From assembly GCF_000153325.1 (NCBI RefSeq), contig NZ_CH724141.1:318982-382981 (forward strand): a DNA stretch of 64,000 nucleotides, in the 5' to 3' direction. A model generated the notes under the pieces. The model made no database searches. It was not told the DNA's origin and was given only the letters and a program-made list of their open reading frames with translations. Source of the stretch: Photobacterium sp. SKA34. Lineage in GTDB: Bacteria; Pseudomonadota; Gammaproteobacteria; Enterobacterales; Vibrionaceae. Below are positions 44,508 through 54,770 of this stretch, in pieces. The number at the start of each line of letters is the position of its first letter. Position 1 is the stretch's first letter. Position numbers and translations under genes: made by a program.

Positions 44508-45806
44508 ATGTCATTCTTATCACAAGGTTTTTCTCAGGATTTAGTTAAAGCATTAACTGAGATCGGTTATGAAAAACTCACACCAGTGCAACAAAAAGCT
44601 ATTCCGCAAGCACGTCGCGGTGCTGATATTCTTGCACTAGCACAAACAGGTACAGGCAAAACTGCTGCTTTTTCACTGCCAATTATCCAAAAATTAATTG
44701 AAAAACCAAAATCAAAAAGCCGCTTTAATGTTCGTGCTCTAATTTTGGCACCAACTCGTGAGTTAGCAGAGCAAATTGCTAACAACATCAATGAGTATGC
44801 AAAATATACTGACGTAAACTGTACTGCTATATTTGGTGGTAAGAAAATGTCGTCACAAGAAAAACGCCTAGAACAAGGTGTTGATATTCTTGTTGCTACA
44901 CCTGGTCGTTTAATCGAGCATATGGAGCTAAACAACGTTTCTCTCGCTAATCTTGAGTTTTTGGTCTTCGATGAAGCTGATCGTATGCTTGATATGGGCT
45001 TTATTGGTGCTATTCGCGTTATTCTTGAAGATATTCGTACCAAGCCACAAACCATGTTGTTCTCAGCAACGTCATCACCACAAATGAATTCTTTAGCGTC
45101 TGATATTCTTCATAAACCACAACGTATTACAGTAACACCTGAAAACAGTACTGCTGATACTATTGCTCACGTGGTATACCCTGTTGATGAAGACCGCAAG
45201 CGCGAAATGCTGTCAGAATTAATTGGTAAAAAGAACTGGAAACAAGTACTCGTTTTCGTTAATTACAAAGAATCTGCAAACCAACTAGTTAAAGAATTAA
45301 AACTCGATGGTATTAAAGCGGTACTTTGTCACGGTGACAAAGCACAGAGTGCTCGTCGTCGTGCATTAGAAGAGTTCAAAGAAGGCAAAGCCCGTGTAAT
45401 GGTTGCTACAGAAGTTGCTGCTCGTGGTCTTGATATTCAGAACTTACCTTATGTAGTTAACTACGACATGCCTTTCCTTGCAGAAGACTATGTTCACCGC
45501 ATTGGTCGTACAGGCCGTGCAGGGCAAAAAGGTAATGCAATTTCTTTTGTTAGCCGTGAAGAAGAATTAACATTGGTGCAGATTGAGCGTTTGATTGGTC
45601 AACGTATTCACCGCGTACAGTTAATTGGTTATGAACCTAAAAGCCGTGATGCACTACTAGAGCGTATGCATTCAAAGCCTGCTTTTAGCCAGCGTGAAGG
45701 GCGTAAGAATAACCCAACACAAGATCAATCAGCCGCAGAGCGTCGTGCACGTTTACGCCGCGCTATCAACATCAAAGCGACGAAGATCACTACACTTAAA
45801 AAGTAA
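44508..45806 (+). CDS. DEAD-box RNA helicase, RhlE-like
   Basis: 432 residues. Q motif GYEKLTPVQQKAIP, Walker [32 protein letters not shown], then VATEVAARGLDI and [10 protein letters not shown]: all nine DEAD-box motifs. The C-terminal tail after residue 375 is short and basic (ERRARLRRAINIKATK), unlike the long tail of RhlE at 18492. Probably a paralogue specialised for a different RNA or temperature. Ends in a strong terminator. Confidence 0.88.
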   Translation: MSFLSQGFSQDLVKALTEIGYEKLTPVQQKAIPQARRGADILALAQTGTGKTAAFSLPIIQKLIEKPKSKSRFNVRALILAPTRELAEQIANNINEYAKYTDVNCTAIFGGKKMSSQEKRLEQGVDILVATPGRLIEHMELNNVSLANLEFLVFDEADRMLDMGFIGAIRVILEDIRTKPQTMLFSATSSPQMNSLASDILHKPQRITVTPENSTADTIAHVVYPVDEDRKREMLSELIGKKNWKQVLVFVNYKESANQLVKELKLDGIKAVLCHGDKAQSARRRALEEFKEGKARVMVATEVAARGLDIQNLPYVVNYDMPFLAEDYVHRIGRTGRAGQKGNAISFVSREEELTLVQIERLIGQRIHRVQLIGYEPKSRDALLERMHSKPAFSQREGRKNNPTQDQSAAERRARLRRAINIKATKITTLKK

Positions 45807-45843
45807 GTTTTTCTGAATGTTTGATCCGAAATAGAAAAATTAA

Positions 45844-45875
45844 AAAAGCCGAGCATATCATTTTGCTCGGCTTTT
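45844..45875. terminator. Bidirectional terminator
   Basis: 12-bp perfect stem AAAAGCCGAGCA/TGCTCGGCTTTT with an 8-base loop between convergent genes. Confidence 0.92.
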
Positions 45876-45880
45876 CTTAT

Positions 45881-46903
45881 TTAGGGCAATACACGCTGTT
45901 GTGATTGAGTTGGATAGATCTGACACCAATCATTTTTCATGTCGACGACTTGCCATTTATTCTGTTTCGCTGCTTCCATCAGCGCTGGTGTAAACTTACC
46001 CTCAAATGAGTCTGCACCATACTTCCACTCACGCTTTGCATCAGTGTGGTGGATTAACATACCAAGGCTAATACCTTGTTGAGAGGTCGTCCATTTCAAC
46101 ATCGCTTCGTCACCAGTTGAATTACCAATGGCTAAGATTGGACGTTTTCCAATAATGGTTTCAATGTTGATCGCTTTCTGTGGGCCATCATTGATGTAAA
46201 TCAGCTTCTTGTTTTTCTCTAATTGACCATCTTTATAGTCATAACCAAAAGCGGTACCGAGCACATTTTGTACTGGGATATGATAAATCGCTTCGCTCCA
46301 TGGTTTGACAAAAGAGCTTCCTCCGCCCGTTACAATGAAGACATCAAATTGGTGAGCTTGTAAATAATCAATCAGTTCAATCATTGGTTGAAATACCAAC
46401 GATGTATAGGGACGCTTAAAGCGTGTTGATTCATTACTTTTAAGCCAATTAAGTACGTCTTGCTTATATTCAGCAGGCGTCATGCCTGATTGCGCCGTTT
46501 CTAAGATAGGTACTAATGCATCCCATCCTTTTTTGAAAATTGCATCAGTATTGTTATTTAAAACCCAACTATAAGGTGTAGTAGTTTTCCACTCTGGATG
46601 ATTAGCACTCTTCTTTTTGATTTGATCAAAAGCAAATAAAAACTGAGTATAGGTTGGCTTTTCTGACCACAATGTGCCGTCATTATCAATCACAGCAATA
46701 CGATCAATGGGGGTCACATAATCCTTACTACCCTCTGTCGTTACTTTCTCAACAAAATTCAATAATGCACTTCTTGGTTGACTATTTGACCATAACGGCA
46801 ACAAGGCCGTGTTCTGCTGACACTCAACACTGAAAGCCGGTAAGGTAAACAGTGATAACACTATACCCACAAGCCTTATTACCATAGCTTGATTCTTATT
46901 CAC
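45881..46903 (-). CDS. Periplasmic HAD-superfamily phosphatase
   Basis: 340 residues from a GTG with GGAA seven bases upstream (an ATG six codons later is possible). Signal peptide cleaved near PAFSVE. HAD motif I IDRIAVIDNDGTLW with nucleophile and acid/base Asp; motif II FDVFIVTGGGSSFV; motif IV AIGNSTGDEAM with the D. A periplasmic acid-phosphatase-like HAD. It lies 75 bases after fabY on the same strand and may be in its transcript. Substrate unknown. Confidence 0.82.
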   Translation of the reverse strand: MNKNQAMVIRLVGIVLSLFTLPAFSVECQQNTALLPLWSNSQPRSALLNFVEKVTTEGSKDYVTPIDRIAVIDNDGTLWSEKPTYTQFLFAFDQIKKKSANHPEWKTTTPYSWVLNNNTDAIFKKGWDALVPILETAQSGMTPAEYKQDVLNWLKSNESTRFKRPYTSLVFQPMIELIDYLQAHQFDVFIVTGGGSSFVKPWSEAIYHIPVQNVLGTAFGYDYKDGQLEKNKKLIYINDGPQKAINIETIIGKRPILAIGNSTGDEAMLKWTTSQQGISLGMLIHHTDAKREWKYGADSFEGKFTPALMEAAKQNKWQVVDMKNDWCQIYPTQSQQRVLP

Positions 46904-46978
46904 ACTGACATTCCAGATATTAAAAAGGGTAAGTCAAATAATAACTTACCCCTTTAGAATTGCGAGAAAATATACCTA

Positions 46979-48829
46979 TTAAATATAATCTAAATATGGA
47001 TTTTTTGAACTAAGTTCAATTGCTTGCTCAAATTCAGATAAACGAAGGCTATCTTGTGTCATGGTAATTGAATTCTCATCCATCACCGCTTCACCAAAGT
47101 GATAACGAATGGTTTCTTGCCCGTAGCAAGCGGCTTTATCATTACTACACGATGCATCAGAAATAGCTTGGTTAGACTGATAATAGCTGGCCATAACATT
47201 CTGACCATGTTTTGCTGTTAACATTGTCAGTGTTTGCTTAGGTGATAAAACAAGACCTGAAGCATTATTACCACCAAACCCTTTTGCATTTAATATAACC
47301 GCTTTGTAATCTTGCCCCATTTCGCCTGCAAATTGATGGTCCATTAATATATTCAGGTTTGAGTGATGAACATCGTCTGCAATATGGTCAATGGTTTTAA
47401 TTCCTGGGATCCAACCGTGTTGCCATACGCCAAGTGATGCGACGAGCTGATCCCCAGCAGCTGCACTCATTGAATGTCCAACATAGGATTTGATTGCGGT
47501 TACAGGCCAACTATCAATATTATACGTTTTAGCCACTTCATTAAGAATATGACTTTCTGTTACACGGTTTTGAGGCGTGCCTGTACCATGCGCTTGAACA
47601 AAGGTTTGCTTAACGCCTTCTTCCCCCAAAATCGCTTTGGCTAATGCTGCAGCTTTTGCAACCGTAATATAGTTACCTACACCGGGTGCTGAAATAGACT
47701 TTTTATTTGCGTCAGCATTGACGAAGACATCAGCCACTGAACCATAAATATTAGCCCCTAGTTTAAGCGCTAGTTCATCATCCATTAACACAACAAACTG
47801 TGCTGATTCAGCCATCGTGAAGCCAGCATTAGCAGAAAATGGACGACAGGCACGGCGATTATCAACTTCATCGCAACTATCAAGCGCTTTTAATTGGGCA
47901 TCTTCTGCCAGTGCGCCCATAACACGGAAGCCTTCCATAATTTCAGGTATAACAGGTGCTTCAGCATTACCAACAATCACTACTTTTGATTTACCATTCT
48001 GAATGTCGTACATGCCTTGGCGTAGGTTATACAAAAACGTCGCACAGGCCCCCATGTTAGTACCAGTAGTCCCGACACTATTAATTACGTAACCATTAAT
48101 AAAATCAGCCGGCATTTCAGCCAATGACAGCGCCATCATTTTAGAACTAACACGCCCACCAGTAAGAGGAGCAGCAAGCATACCACCCAGTGAGTTATCG
48201 TCGATTTGTGCTAAACCACTCCCCGCATAAACTGACACTTCATCGGGTTTAATATGTTTAAGAATTTCATCCCACTCAACACCTAATGAGTTTAATGCAT
48301 CTGATGCACCATAGATGGTTAAGCTAAGCCCACGAGGGTGAAAACGTGAGTTGTATAAAGAAGCTGGATTGAAACCAGCAGGAATATTTCCGCCACTGGT
48401 AACAGGGAAAGCAACACGATCTTCAATCAATGCATCAAGGTTACCATTAACCGTGATATGTACTTTACTCCCATCCACTACCACGTCCCAATTATCAGGA
48501 ATTTTGGTCGGCAACTTCGACTTACGTAAAGTAAAACAGATCTTATCGTTGTCCGTATTTAAATTAGCTTTGTATTGATACAGTAAATTATCAGGATCAA
48601 AAGAATCGACACGACGAACAAATGTACCTGTCTTAATCGCATCAATGACTTCAGAAGTAACGTTATTATCTATTTCCAATCCCATTCGAGAGGCGAGATC
48701 TTGCCATGTTGATTCCATCACATCAGCTGAGAGAACATCAGCAACCATCAATTTATAGCTATGAAAGCCTGAACTACGACCAGCAGCATTAATGCCACCT
48801 AAACCTACAATTAACGGTAACTTTGCCAT
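46979..48829 (-). CDS. fabY: FabY-type beta-ketoacyl-ACP synthase
   Basis: 616 residues, longer than FabB/FabF (about 410) because of an N-terminal addition of about 170 residues. The start LPLIVGLGGINAAGRSSGFH is the same as in Pseudomonas FabY. Catalytic triad: Cys262 in GTNMGACATFL, His414 in QAHGTGTPQ, His452 in YVGHSMSAAAGD, so decarboxylative condensation should work. FabY starts fatty-acid synthesis from acetyl-CoA and malonyl-ACP in Pseudomonas and may replace FabH. Ribosome site AGGGA six bases upstream. Divergent from a GlxA-type AraC regulator, an arrangement that suggests control by it. Confidence 0.85.
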   Translation of the reverse strand: MAKLPLIVGLGGINAAGRSSGFHSYKLMVADVLSADVMESTWQDLASRMGLEIDNNVTSEVIDAIKTGTFVRRVDSFDPDNLLYQYKANLNTDNDKICFTLRKSKLPTKIPDNWDVVVDGSKVHITVNGNLDALIEDRVAFPVTSGGNIPAGFNPASLYNSRFHPRGLSLTIYGASDALNSLGVEWDEILKHIKPDEVSVYAGSGLAQIDDNSLGGMLAAPLTGGRVSSKMMALSLAEMPADFINGYVINSVGTTGTNMGACATFLYNLRQGMYDIQNGKSKVVIVGNAEAPVIPEIMEGFRVMGALAEDAQLKALDSCDEVDNRRACRPFSANAGFTMAESAQFVVLMDDELALKLGANIYGSVADVFVNADANKKSISAPGVGNYITVAKAAALAKAILGEEGVKQTFVQAHGTGTPQNRVTESHILNEVAKTYNIDSWPVTAIKSYVGHSMSAAAGDQLVASLGVWQHGWIPGIKTIDHIADDVHHSNLNILMDHQFAGEMGQDYKAVILNAKGFGGNNASGLVLSPKQTLTMLTAKHGQNVMASYYQSNQAISDASCSNDKAACYGQETIRYHFGEAVMDENSITMTQDSLRLSEFEQAIELSSKNPYLDYI

Positions 48830-48985
48830 TTAAAATCCCTGACTTTTATTTAAACACTGTTTTAAAACAGGATAACAGTATTGAATTGTTTATCACCTTA
48901 TATATGTGCCAAAATAACTGCCATATGCGCCACATCTAAAAATAACAAACAACATAACTAATATTCTGATCACACAGGGGAAGGT

Positions 48986-49963
48986 ATGAGAATTGGATTT
49001 GTGCTCTATCACCGAGCTTTGATCACAGGAATATCACTAAGCGCTGAAATGCTAACCAGTGCAGCTAGCCTTCGTGATCGAAAGAGCCAAAAAGAGACCC
49101 CATTTGAAATAAAGGTGATTGCTCCTGGCCTAATATCACCCAAATTAACTGCAGGTATTCGTATTCAACCAGATTGTACCTTTGCAAATGACGATTCATT
49201 TGATGTCATTATATTACCGCCCATGTGGGGGAACCCATTAGCTTCACTTACCAAGCATCCTGAAATTCCTCATTGGCTCATTAAGCAGTACCAAAATGGC
49301 GCTAAAATTATTGCGACAGGAACTGGCGTTATCTGGCTTGCTGAAACGGGTTTATTAGATCATCAAACAGCCACAACTCACTGGTATTTTCACGATAAAT
49401 TCTCTCAATTATATCCAAAAGTAAAACTCAATAAGCAGGCATCAATCACATCTGCCAATGGGCTTTATTGCACTGAAAGTATTAACTCACAAACAGAAAT
49501 GGTGCTGTATTTTATAACGAATAATTTTAGTCAGAAGATTGCCAAAACGATAGAGACACATTATGGACATGAGATCAGTAAATCCGATCATCAACCATTT
49601 TATGAAATTGGAGGGCAGGTACAATTTGATGAATCAATTGCTTTAGCGCAAGACTGGATCAGACTGAATATGAACAAATCGATCACCGCAAAAAGTATGG
49701 CAGAACATTGCCAGCTACCTTTACGTACTTTCAACCGTAAATTCAAAGATCAGGTAGGGTTGGCACCTCACCAATATCTTCAAAAGATGCGAATGGCTAC
49801 CGCGAAAGAGCTTCTGCGCGATTTTGGAATGACAATCAATGATGTTTCAGAACAAGTTGGTTATAAAGATACCTATCATTTCTCTACCATATTTAAAAAA
49901 GAGTTCGATGTTACTCCGAATCAATACCGAAAAATGGTAAGAGCTAAAGCCTATAACGCCTAA
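48986..49963 (+). CDS. GlxA-family AraC-type regulator
   Basis: 325 residues. N-terminal DJ-1/PfpI-like sensor domain (about 1-200) whose elbow reads IATGTGVIWLAETGLL, without the reactive Cys of enzymes, so it should be ligand-sensing. C-terminal double helix-turn-helix AraC domain from about 225 (SITAKSMAEHCQLPLRTFNR and TINDVSEQVGYKDTYHFSTI), ending FDVTPNQYRKM. Divergent from fabY with 156 bases between; the promoter of fabY, and perhaps its own, is the likely target. Effector unknown, possibly an acyl or fatty-acid signal. Confidence 0.85.
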   Translation: MRIGFVLYHRALITGISLSAEMLTSAASLRDRKSQKETPFEIKVIAPGLISPKLTAGIRIQPDCTFANDDSFDVIILPPMWGNPLASLTKHPEIPHWLIKQYQNGAKIIATGTGVIWLAETGLLDHQTATTHWYFHDKFSQLYPKVKLNKQASITSANGLYCTESINSQTEMVLYFITNNFSQKIAKTIETHYGHEISKSDHQPFYEIGGQVQFDESIALAQDWIRLNMNKSITAKSMAEHCQLPLRTFNRKFKDQVGLAPHQYLQKMRMATAKELLRDFGMTINDVSEQVGYKDTYHFSTIFKKEFDVTPNQYRKMVRAKAYNA

Positions 49964-49993
49964 ACACATTCCAGAACGGAACAATAGACACAA

Positions 49994-50021
49994 AAAAGCC
50001 GAGTTAATTAACTCGGCTTTT
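49994..50021. terminator. Bidirectional terminator
   Basis: 14-bp perfect stem AAAAGCCGAGTTAA/TTAACTCGGCTTTT with no spacer (28-base palindrome), between convergent genes. Confidence 0.92.
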
Positions 50022-50044
50022 ATTTAGCAATTTAATTTAATAAA

Positions 50045-51931
50045 TTATGCTTCTGTATGAGGCTTACGAGGTGCACCATCGCGGTTGCCACGGTAACCAC
50101 CACGAGTATCATTACCACGATTGCGGTCAAAACGACGCTCGCCACCACGCTCACCACCACGATTGCCATCACGGTTACCACGGTAGCCACCACGGTTGCC
50201 GTCACGATTACCATCACGGTTACCGCTACGAGGACGGTGTTCACGAAGAACTTCGCCTTCAACAACTACAGCTTTAACATCATTTTGACGAATGCGTAGT
50301 TTCTTAAGCTGAGAAGCCACTTCTGCTGTCATCTTCTTAGGAAGCTGAACAAAAGTATGCGTTGGAGCAAGTTTGATTGCACCAATAAACTCTTTGCTTA
50401 AGCCTAGTTCGTTTGCGATTGCGCCAACGATATCTTTAACCTGAACACCTTGCTCACGACCAACTTGTAACTGATAAGTATCCCAATCAGCATTGTTGTA
50501 TGAACGACGTTCACCGCGCTCGCGACGGTCACCACGCTCACCGCGGTCACGATCGTTACCACGACGCTCACGGCGTTGTGATTCACGTTCGATAGCTGCG
50601 ATCATTGGGTCTGGACCTTTATAGAATAAAGGACGGTTACCTTGCTGACGCTGAAGAAGCATTGCTGCTAGTGTTGCTGCATCAACATCGATTGACTCTT
50701 GTAGTTTTTCTACAAGTTCAACAAATGCTTCTACACTTGTTTGTTCTTTTTGTGCTGCTAGTTCTTCACCTAAACGGTTTAAACGAGATGCAGCAACTAA
50801 ATCACGTAGAGGAAGTTGAATTTCTTCCATGCGAGATTTAGTAACACGCTCGATAGTACGAAGCATACGAATTTGGTTTGTGCGAACTAATAGAATCGCT
50901 TTACCAGCACGTCCTGCACGACCTGTACGACCGATACGGTGAATATAAGATTCAACATCAAACGGGATGTCGTAGTTAAATACGTGAGTAATACGTGGAA
51001 CATCAAGACCACGTGCTACAACGTCAGTTGCAACTAGAATATCGATAACACCACGTTTGATGTGATCAACAGTACGCTCACGTAGCGACTGTGGAATATC
51101 ACCGTGAAGTGCCGCAGCTTTAAAGCCACGAGATGATAACCAATCAGCTAGACGCTCAGTATCTTGACGAGTACGAACGAATACGATTGATGCATCAGTA
51201 TCTTCAGTTTCAAGTAGACGACTCATTGCTTCGTCTTTCTCTACGCCTTTAACAACCCAGAACTGCTGCTCTACTTTAGAAACAGTACGGTTTTCACCAG
51301 CAACATCGATACGTGCAGGGTTACGTAGGAAACGATCAACGATTTCTTTAACAATTGGAGGCATAGTTGCAGAGAAAAGCACACGCTGTGCTGTTTCTGG
51401 TGCTTGTTCCATGATCCAAGTTACATCGTCAACAAAGCCCATCTTCAACATTTCATCAGCTTCATCAAGCACAAAAGTATGTACTTCGTCTAGTTGAAGT
51501 TGCTTACGTGAGATAAGGTCTTTAACACGACCAGGTGTACCAACAACGATATGAGCACCATTTTTAAGTGCACGCATTTGATCAACGATTGAAGCACCGC
51601 CGTAAATCTCAAGAACCTTTAAGCCTTTGATATTTTGACCAAGTACTTTAATTTCCGCAGCAACCTGAATTGCAAGCTCACGCGTTGGAGCCATAACAAT
51701 TGCTTGTGGCTTGTGCTGAGATAAGTCAACTTTGTTTAGTACAGGCAGTGAGAATGCTGCTGTTTTACCAGTACCTGTCTGCGCTTTACCAAGAGCATCA
51801 GTACCAGTTAATAGTAGAGGTATAGACGCTGCCTGAATCGGCGTTGGCGCTACAAAGCCCATGTTATCTAGTGCAGATAGAAGTGTGTCGGCCAAGTCTA
51901 GTTGGCGAAATTCTGTTACAGTTTCTTGCAT
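50045..51931 (-). CDS. deaD: DEAD-box RNA helicase DeaD (CsdA)
   Basis: 628 residues from the ATG at 51931; the upstream in-frame extension is not conserved. DEAD-box core: [50 protein letters not shown]. Then the DeaD-specific dimerisation and RBD-like regions (LVELVEKLQES; ANELGLSKEFIGAIKL) and a long RGG/RNG-rich tail (repeats of GNRDGNRGG) that binds RNA. Acts in ribosome assembly and RNA decay, especially in the cold. A leader of up to several hundred bases precedes it. Confidence 0.92.
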   Translation of the reverse strand: MQETVTEFRQLDLADTLLSALDNMGFVAPTPIQAASIPLLLTGTDALGKAQTGTGKTAAFSLPVLNKVDLSQHKPQAIVMAPTRELAIQVAAEIKVLGQNIKGLKVLEIYGGASIVDQMRALKNGAHIVVGTPGRVKDLISRKQLQLDEVHTFVLDEADEMLKMGFVDDVTWIMEQAPETAQRVLFSATMPPIVKEIVDRFLRNPARIDVAGENRTVSKVEQQFWVVKGVEKDEAMSRLLETEDTDASIVFVRTRQDTERLADWLSSRGFKAAALHGDIPQSLRERTVDHIKRGVIDILVATDVVARGLDVPRITHVFNYDIPFDVESYIHRIGRTGRAGRAGKAILLVRTNQIRMLRTIERVTKSRMEEIQLPLRDLVAASRLNRLGEELAAQKEQTSVEAFVELVEKLQESIDVDAATLAAMLLQRQQGNRPLFYKGPDPMIAAIERESQRRERRGNDRDRGERGDRRERGERRSYNNADWDTYQLQVGREQGVQVKDIVGAIANELGLSKEFIGAIKLAPTHTFVQLPKKMTAEVASQLKKLRIRQNDVKAVVVEGEVLREHRPRSGNRDGNRDGNRGGYRGNRDGNRGGERGGERRFDRNRGNDTRGGYRGNRDGAPRKPHTEA

Positions 51932-52670
51932 TGGGATCCCAATATATGAACGACTTAAAAACGGGGCCCCTTTGCTACATACGGGTTCTGCAACAGCAAC
52001 CTCAAGCACGGGCCTCGACTAATAGGGGGCGTATTGTGAGGTAATACTTGATAAAAAGCCAGAAAAAATTGAGGAATGTCACAAAATAAGTCTTAAATTA
52101 CTATTTCTTGAACAATTAGCACATCAGATAAACATAAATATTCATAGACTAGTTATTATTTAACCTATCTTACTGTTAATACTTTAAATATACTGAATAA
52201 AGTAACCTTAATAGTTAATCATCTCTCATTAGTAGCCAACCGTTTCTTATCTTATAAATAGAATTTCAAATTCCTTTCCTTTATCTTTCTTATTTGAAAG
52301 CTGACTAATTAACACTCACCAATGCGCTTTAACTTCACTCTAAAAATAACAACCATAAAACACTGATAAATAACATCATTACAGCATCCCCTCTTCAATT
52401 AATTCAAGACTTATTTATCAATCACTAGTTAAAACATTAAAAAGGTCGTATTAGCACCCATTTATAATCTTAGCGCTTTATTTTTAACACCTTTACATTT
52501 CCCATCTTAACCTTTTCACTAAAATTTTTTAGGCGTTATGCAAAATATGCATCGCTTTTATTAAATTCTATTAATGAAAAGCACATTTAATGAAAATATC
52601 CTGCTCAAATATTGGTTTTATCACCCCAAAAAAGTATAGTGTCAACGTCAATAATCTGAGACCAGGTATA
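51932..52670. other. Divergent intergenic region deaD / rnb
   Basis: About 740 bases, AT-rich (especially 52080-52600), between deaD (leftward) and rnb (rightward). Cold-shock helicase genes typically have long untranslated leaders, and the GC-rich patch 51960-52050 close to deaD could be structured RNA. No coding frame on either strand looks like a real protein. Confidence 0.45.
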
Positions 52671-54695
52671 ATGTTTCAAGATAATCCGCTGTTAGCACAG
52701 CTTAAAAAGCAAATTCAAGAAACACTTCCTAAAAAGGAAGGTTATATCAAAGCAACTGAACGTGGCTTTGGCTTTCTAGAAACCGATAACAAAGAAAGCT
52801 TTTTTGTTCCGCCTCTGTATATGAAAAACGTTATGCACGGTGATCGTGTTATGGCAGTTATTCGCACAGAAAAGGAACGTGAAGTAGCTGAGCCACAAGA
52901 GTTAATTGAACAATCAATGACACGCTTTATTGGTCGAGTGAAGCTAATTCGTGATCGCTTGCACGTTGTGCCTGATCATCCTCAGCTTAAAGATGCCATT
53001 AAAGCCAAAGCAGTCAAGGGTTTGAACCCTGAATCGCTTAAAGAAGGTGATTGGGTTGTAGCAACGCTAACCCGTCACCCTCTTACAGACAACAACAAAA
53101 CATTCTTCTGTGATGTTAAAGAGAAAATCACAGACAGTAATGACAAAATTGCACCATGGTGGGTAACGTTAGCACGCCATGAACTCCCCAATGCAGAACC
53201 AGCACCACAAGAAAGCTGGACTATGCTAGATGAAGCGCTTGAACGCCAAGATCTCACTGATTTACCTTTTATTACAATTGATGGTGAATCAACTAAAGAT
53301 ATGGATGATGCCATCTACACAGTTGAAAATGCTGATGGTAGTTTTGATATTACTATTGCGATCGCAGATCCAACTTCTTACATTACTGTTGGCGATAAAA
53401 TGGATGATGAAGCCCGTGAGCGCGGTTTTACAATCTATTTACCGGGTCGCAATATTCCAATGCTTCCTCGTGAATTAAGTGATGAGCTTTGTTCATTAAT
53501 TGAAAACGAACAGCGCCCTACTCTCTGTTGCCAAGTTACTGTCGATAAAGATGGTGTTATCCAAGATAATATTACTTTCTTCGCAGCATGGATAAAATCG
53601 CAGGGCCGTCTATCTTACGATAACGTTTCTGATTTCCTAGAAAATGGTAGTTGTGCAAATTGGACGCCTAACGCTGAGATCGAACAACAAGTTCGTGCAT
53701 TACAAGCGTTTGCTGACGCACGTACTAAATGGCGTAAAGAGAACGCTGTTGTATTCCCAGATCGTCCAGATTACCGTTTTGAATTAAGTGAAGATAACGA
53801 TGTTGTTGCTATACATACCGATGCACGTCGTATAGCGAATCGTATGATTGAAGAGGCAATGATCACAGCTAACATTTGTGCTGGTCGTACGCTACAAGAA
53901 AAATTCGGTACTGGCGTATTTAACGTTCATAGCGGCTTTAACCCTGAAAAGTTAGATACTGCAATGGAGTTTTTAACCAATGCTGAAGCTCCTTTTGAAA
54001 AAGAGCAATTGCTTGAATTAAATGGCTTTAGTGCTTTACGTCGTTGGTTAAACACGCTTGATAGCTCTTATTTAGATAATCGCTTACGTAAATTCCAAGC
54101 ATACAGTGAAGTGGCAAATACACCAGCTCCTCACTACGCAATGGGCTTAGATGTTTACGCCACTTGGACATCGCCTATCCGTAAGTATGGCGATATGATT
54201 AACCACCGCCTACTAAAAGCACTAATCACAGGTAATGAACCAAGCCAAACCCCTGATGATAATGTCGGTGATGAAATTGCCTTACATCGTCGTCGCCACC
54301 GCATGGCTGAGCGTGACGTTTCAGATTGGCTATATGTTCGATTGCTAAAAGATGCAGTTAAAAATGCTACCGTCTTTAATGCTGAGGTATTCGATATTAA
54401 TCGCGCTGGTATGCGTGTACGTCTATTAGAAAATGGCGCTGCCGCGTTTATTCCTAGCTCATTAATTCTTGACAATAAAGAACGTATTAGCTGTAGCGGT
54501 GAACTCGGTATTATTACCATTGATGGCGTGAAAGAATATCAATTGGGCGATACCTTTGAAGTAACACTTGCTGAGATACGTAACACAACTCGTCAGCTTA
54601 TTGCTAAACCAGTTAAACAATTCCCTGCGCCCGAAAAGCCAGAGAATACTGAGTCAGCAATGGCTGAAGAAAATAAAGAAGAAGTTAAAGCGTAA
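52671..54695 (+). CDS. rnb: Exoribonuclease II (RNase II)
   Basis: 674 residues from the ATG at 52671; [15 protein letters not shown] is the same start as E. coli RNase II, and an earlier in-frame ATG at 52590 is not supported. Domains: CSD1/CSD2 (residues 20-170, [14 protein letters not shown]), the RNB domain with metal site [20 protein letters not shown] (Asp cluster) and [19 protein letters not shown], Arg and Tyr contacts farther on, and C-terminal S1 domain ([18 protein letters not shown]). The last 25 residues are acidic ([14 protein letters not shown]). It degrades single-stranded RNA 3' to 5'. Confidence 0.93.
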   Translation: MFQDNPLLAQLKKQIQETLPKKEGYIKATERGFGFLETDNKESFFVPPLYMKNVMHGDRVMAVIRTEKEREVAEPQELIEQSMTRFIGRVKLIRDRLHVVPDHPQLKDAIKAKAVKGLNPESLKEGDWVVATLTRHPLTDNNKTFFCDVKEKITDSNDKIAPWWVTLARHELPNAEPAPQESWTMLDEALERQDLTDLPFITIDGESTKDMDDAIYTVENADGSFDITIAIADPTSYITVGDKMDDEARERGFTIYLPGRNIPMLPRELSDELCSLIENEQRPTLCCQVTVDKDGVIQDNITFFAAWIKSQGRLSYDNVSDFLENGSCANWTPNAEIEQQVRALQAFADARTKWRKENAVVFPDRPDYRFELSEDNDVVAIHTDARRIANRMIEEAMITANICAGRTLQEKFGTGVFNVHSGFNPEKLDTAMEFLTNAEAPFEKEQLLELNGFSALRRWLNTLDSSYLDNRLRKFQAYSEVANTPAPHYAMGLDVYATWTSPIRKYGDMINHRLLKALITGNEPSQTPDDNVGDEIALHRRRHRMAERDVSDWLYVRLLKDAVKNATVFNAEVFDINRAGMRVRLLENGAAAFIPSSLILDNKERISCSGELGIITIDGVKEYQLGDTFEVTLAEIRNTTRQLIAKPVKQFPAPEKPENTESAMAEENKEEVKA

Positions 54696-54713
54696 ATCTT
54701 CTGTTATCACTTC

Positions 54714-54742
54714 AAAAAGGTCAGCCTTTGCTGGCCTTTTTT
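54714..54742 (+). terminator. Terminator of rnb
   Basis: Stem AAAAAGGTCAGC/GCTGGCCTTTTT (one T-G pair) with a 4-base loop and six T, 19 bases after the rnb stop. Confidence 0.85.
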
Positions 54743-54770
54743 ATAACTAAAATTATTGGAAAGTCAGTCT

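Noticed and set aside
44567..45055. 162-codon leftward frame opposite the RhlE-like helicase
   Set aside because: Antisense to conserved DEAD-box motifs; Ser/Arg/Ile-rich shadow composition.
50047..50299. Rightward His- or Thr-rich frames opposite the 3' end of deaD
   Set aside because: They are antisense images of the RGG/RNG-repeat tail of DeaD, not separate metal-binding proteins.
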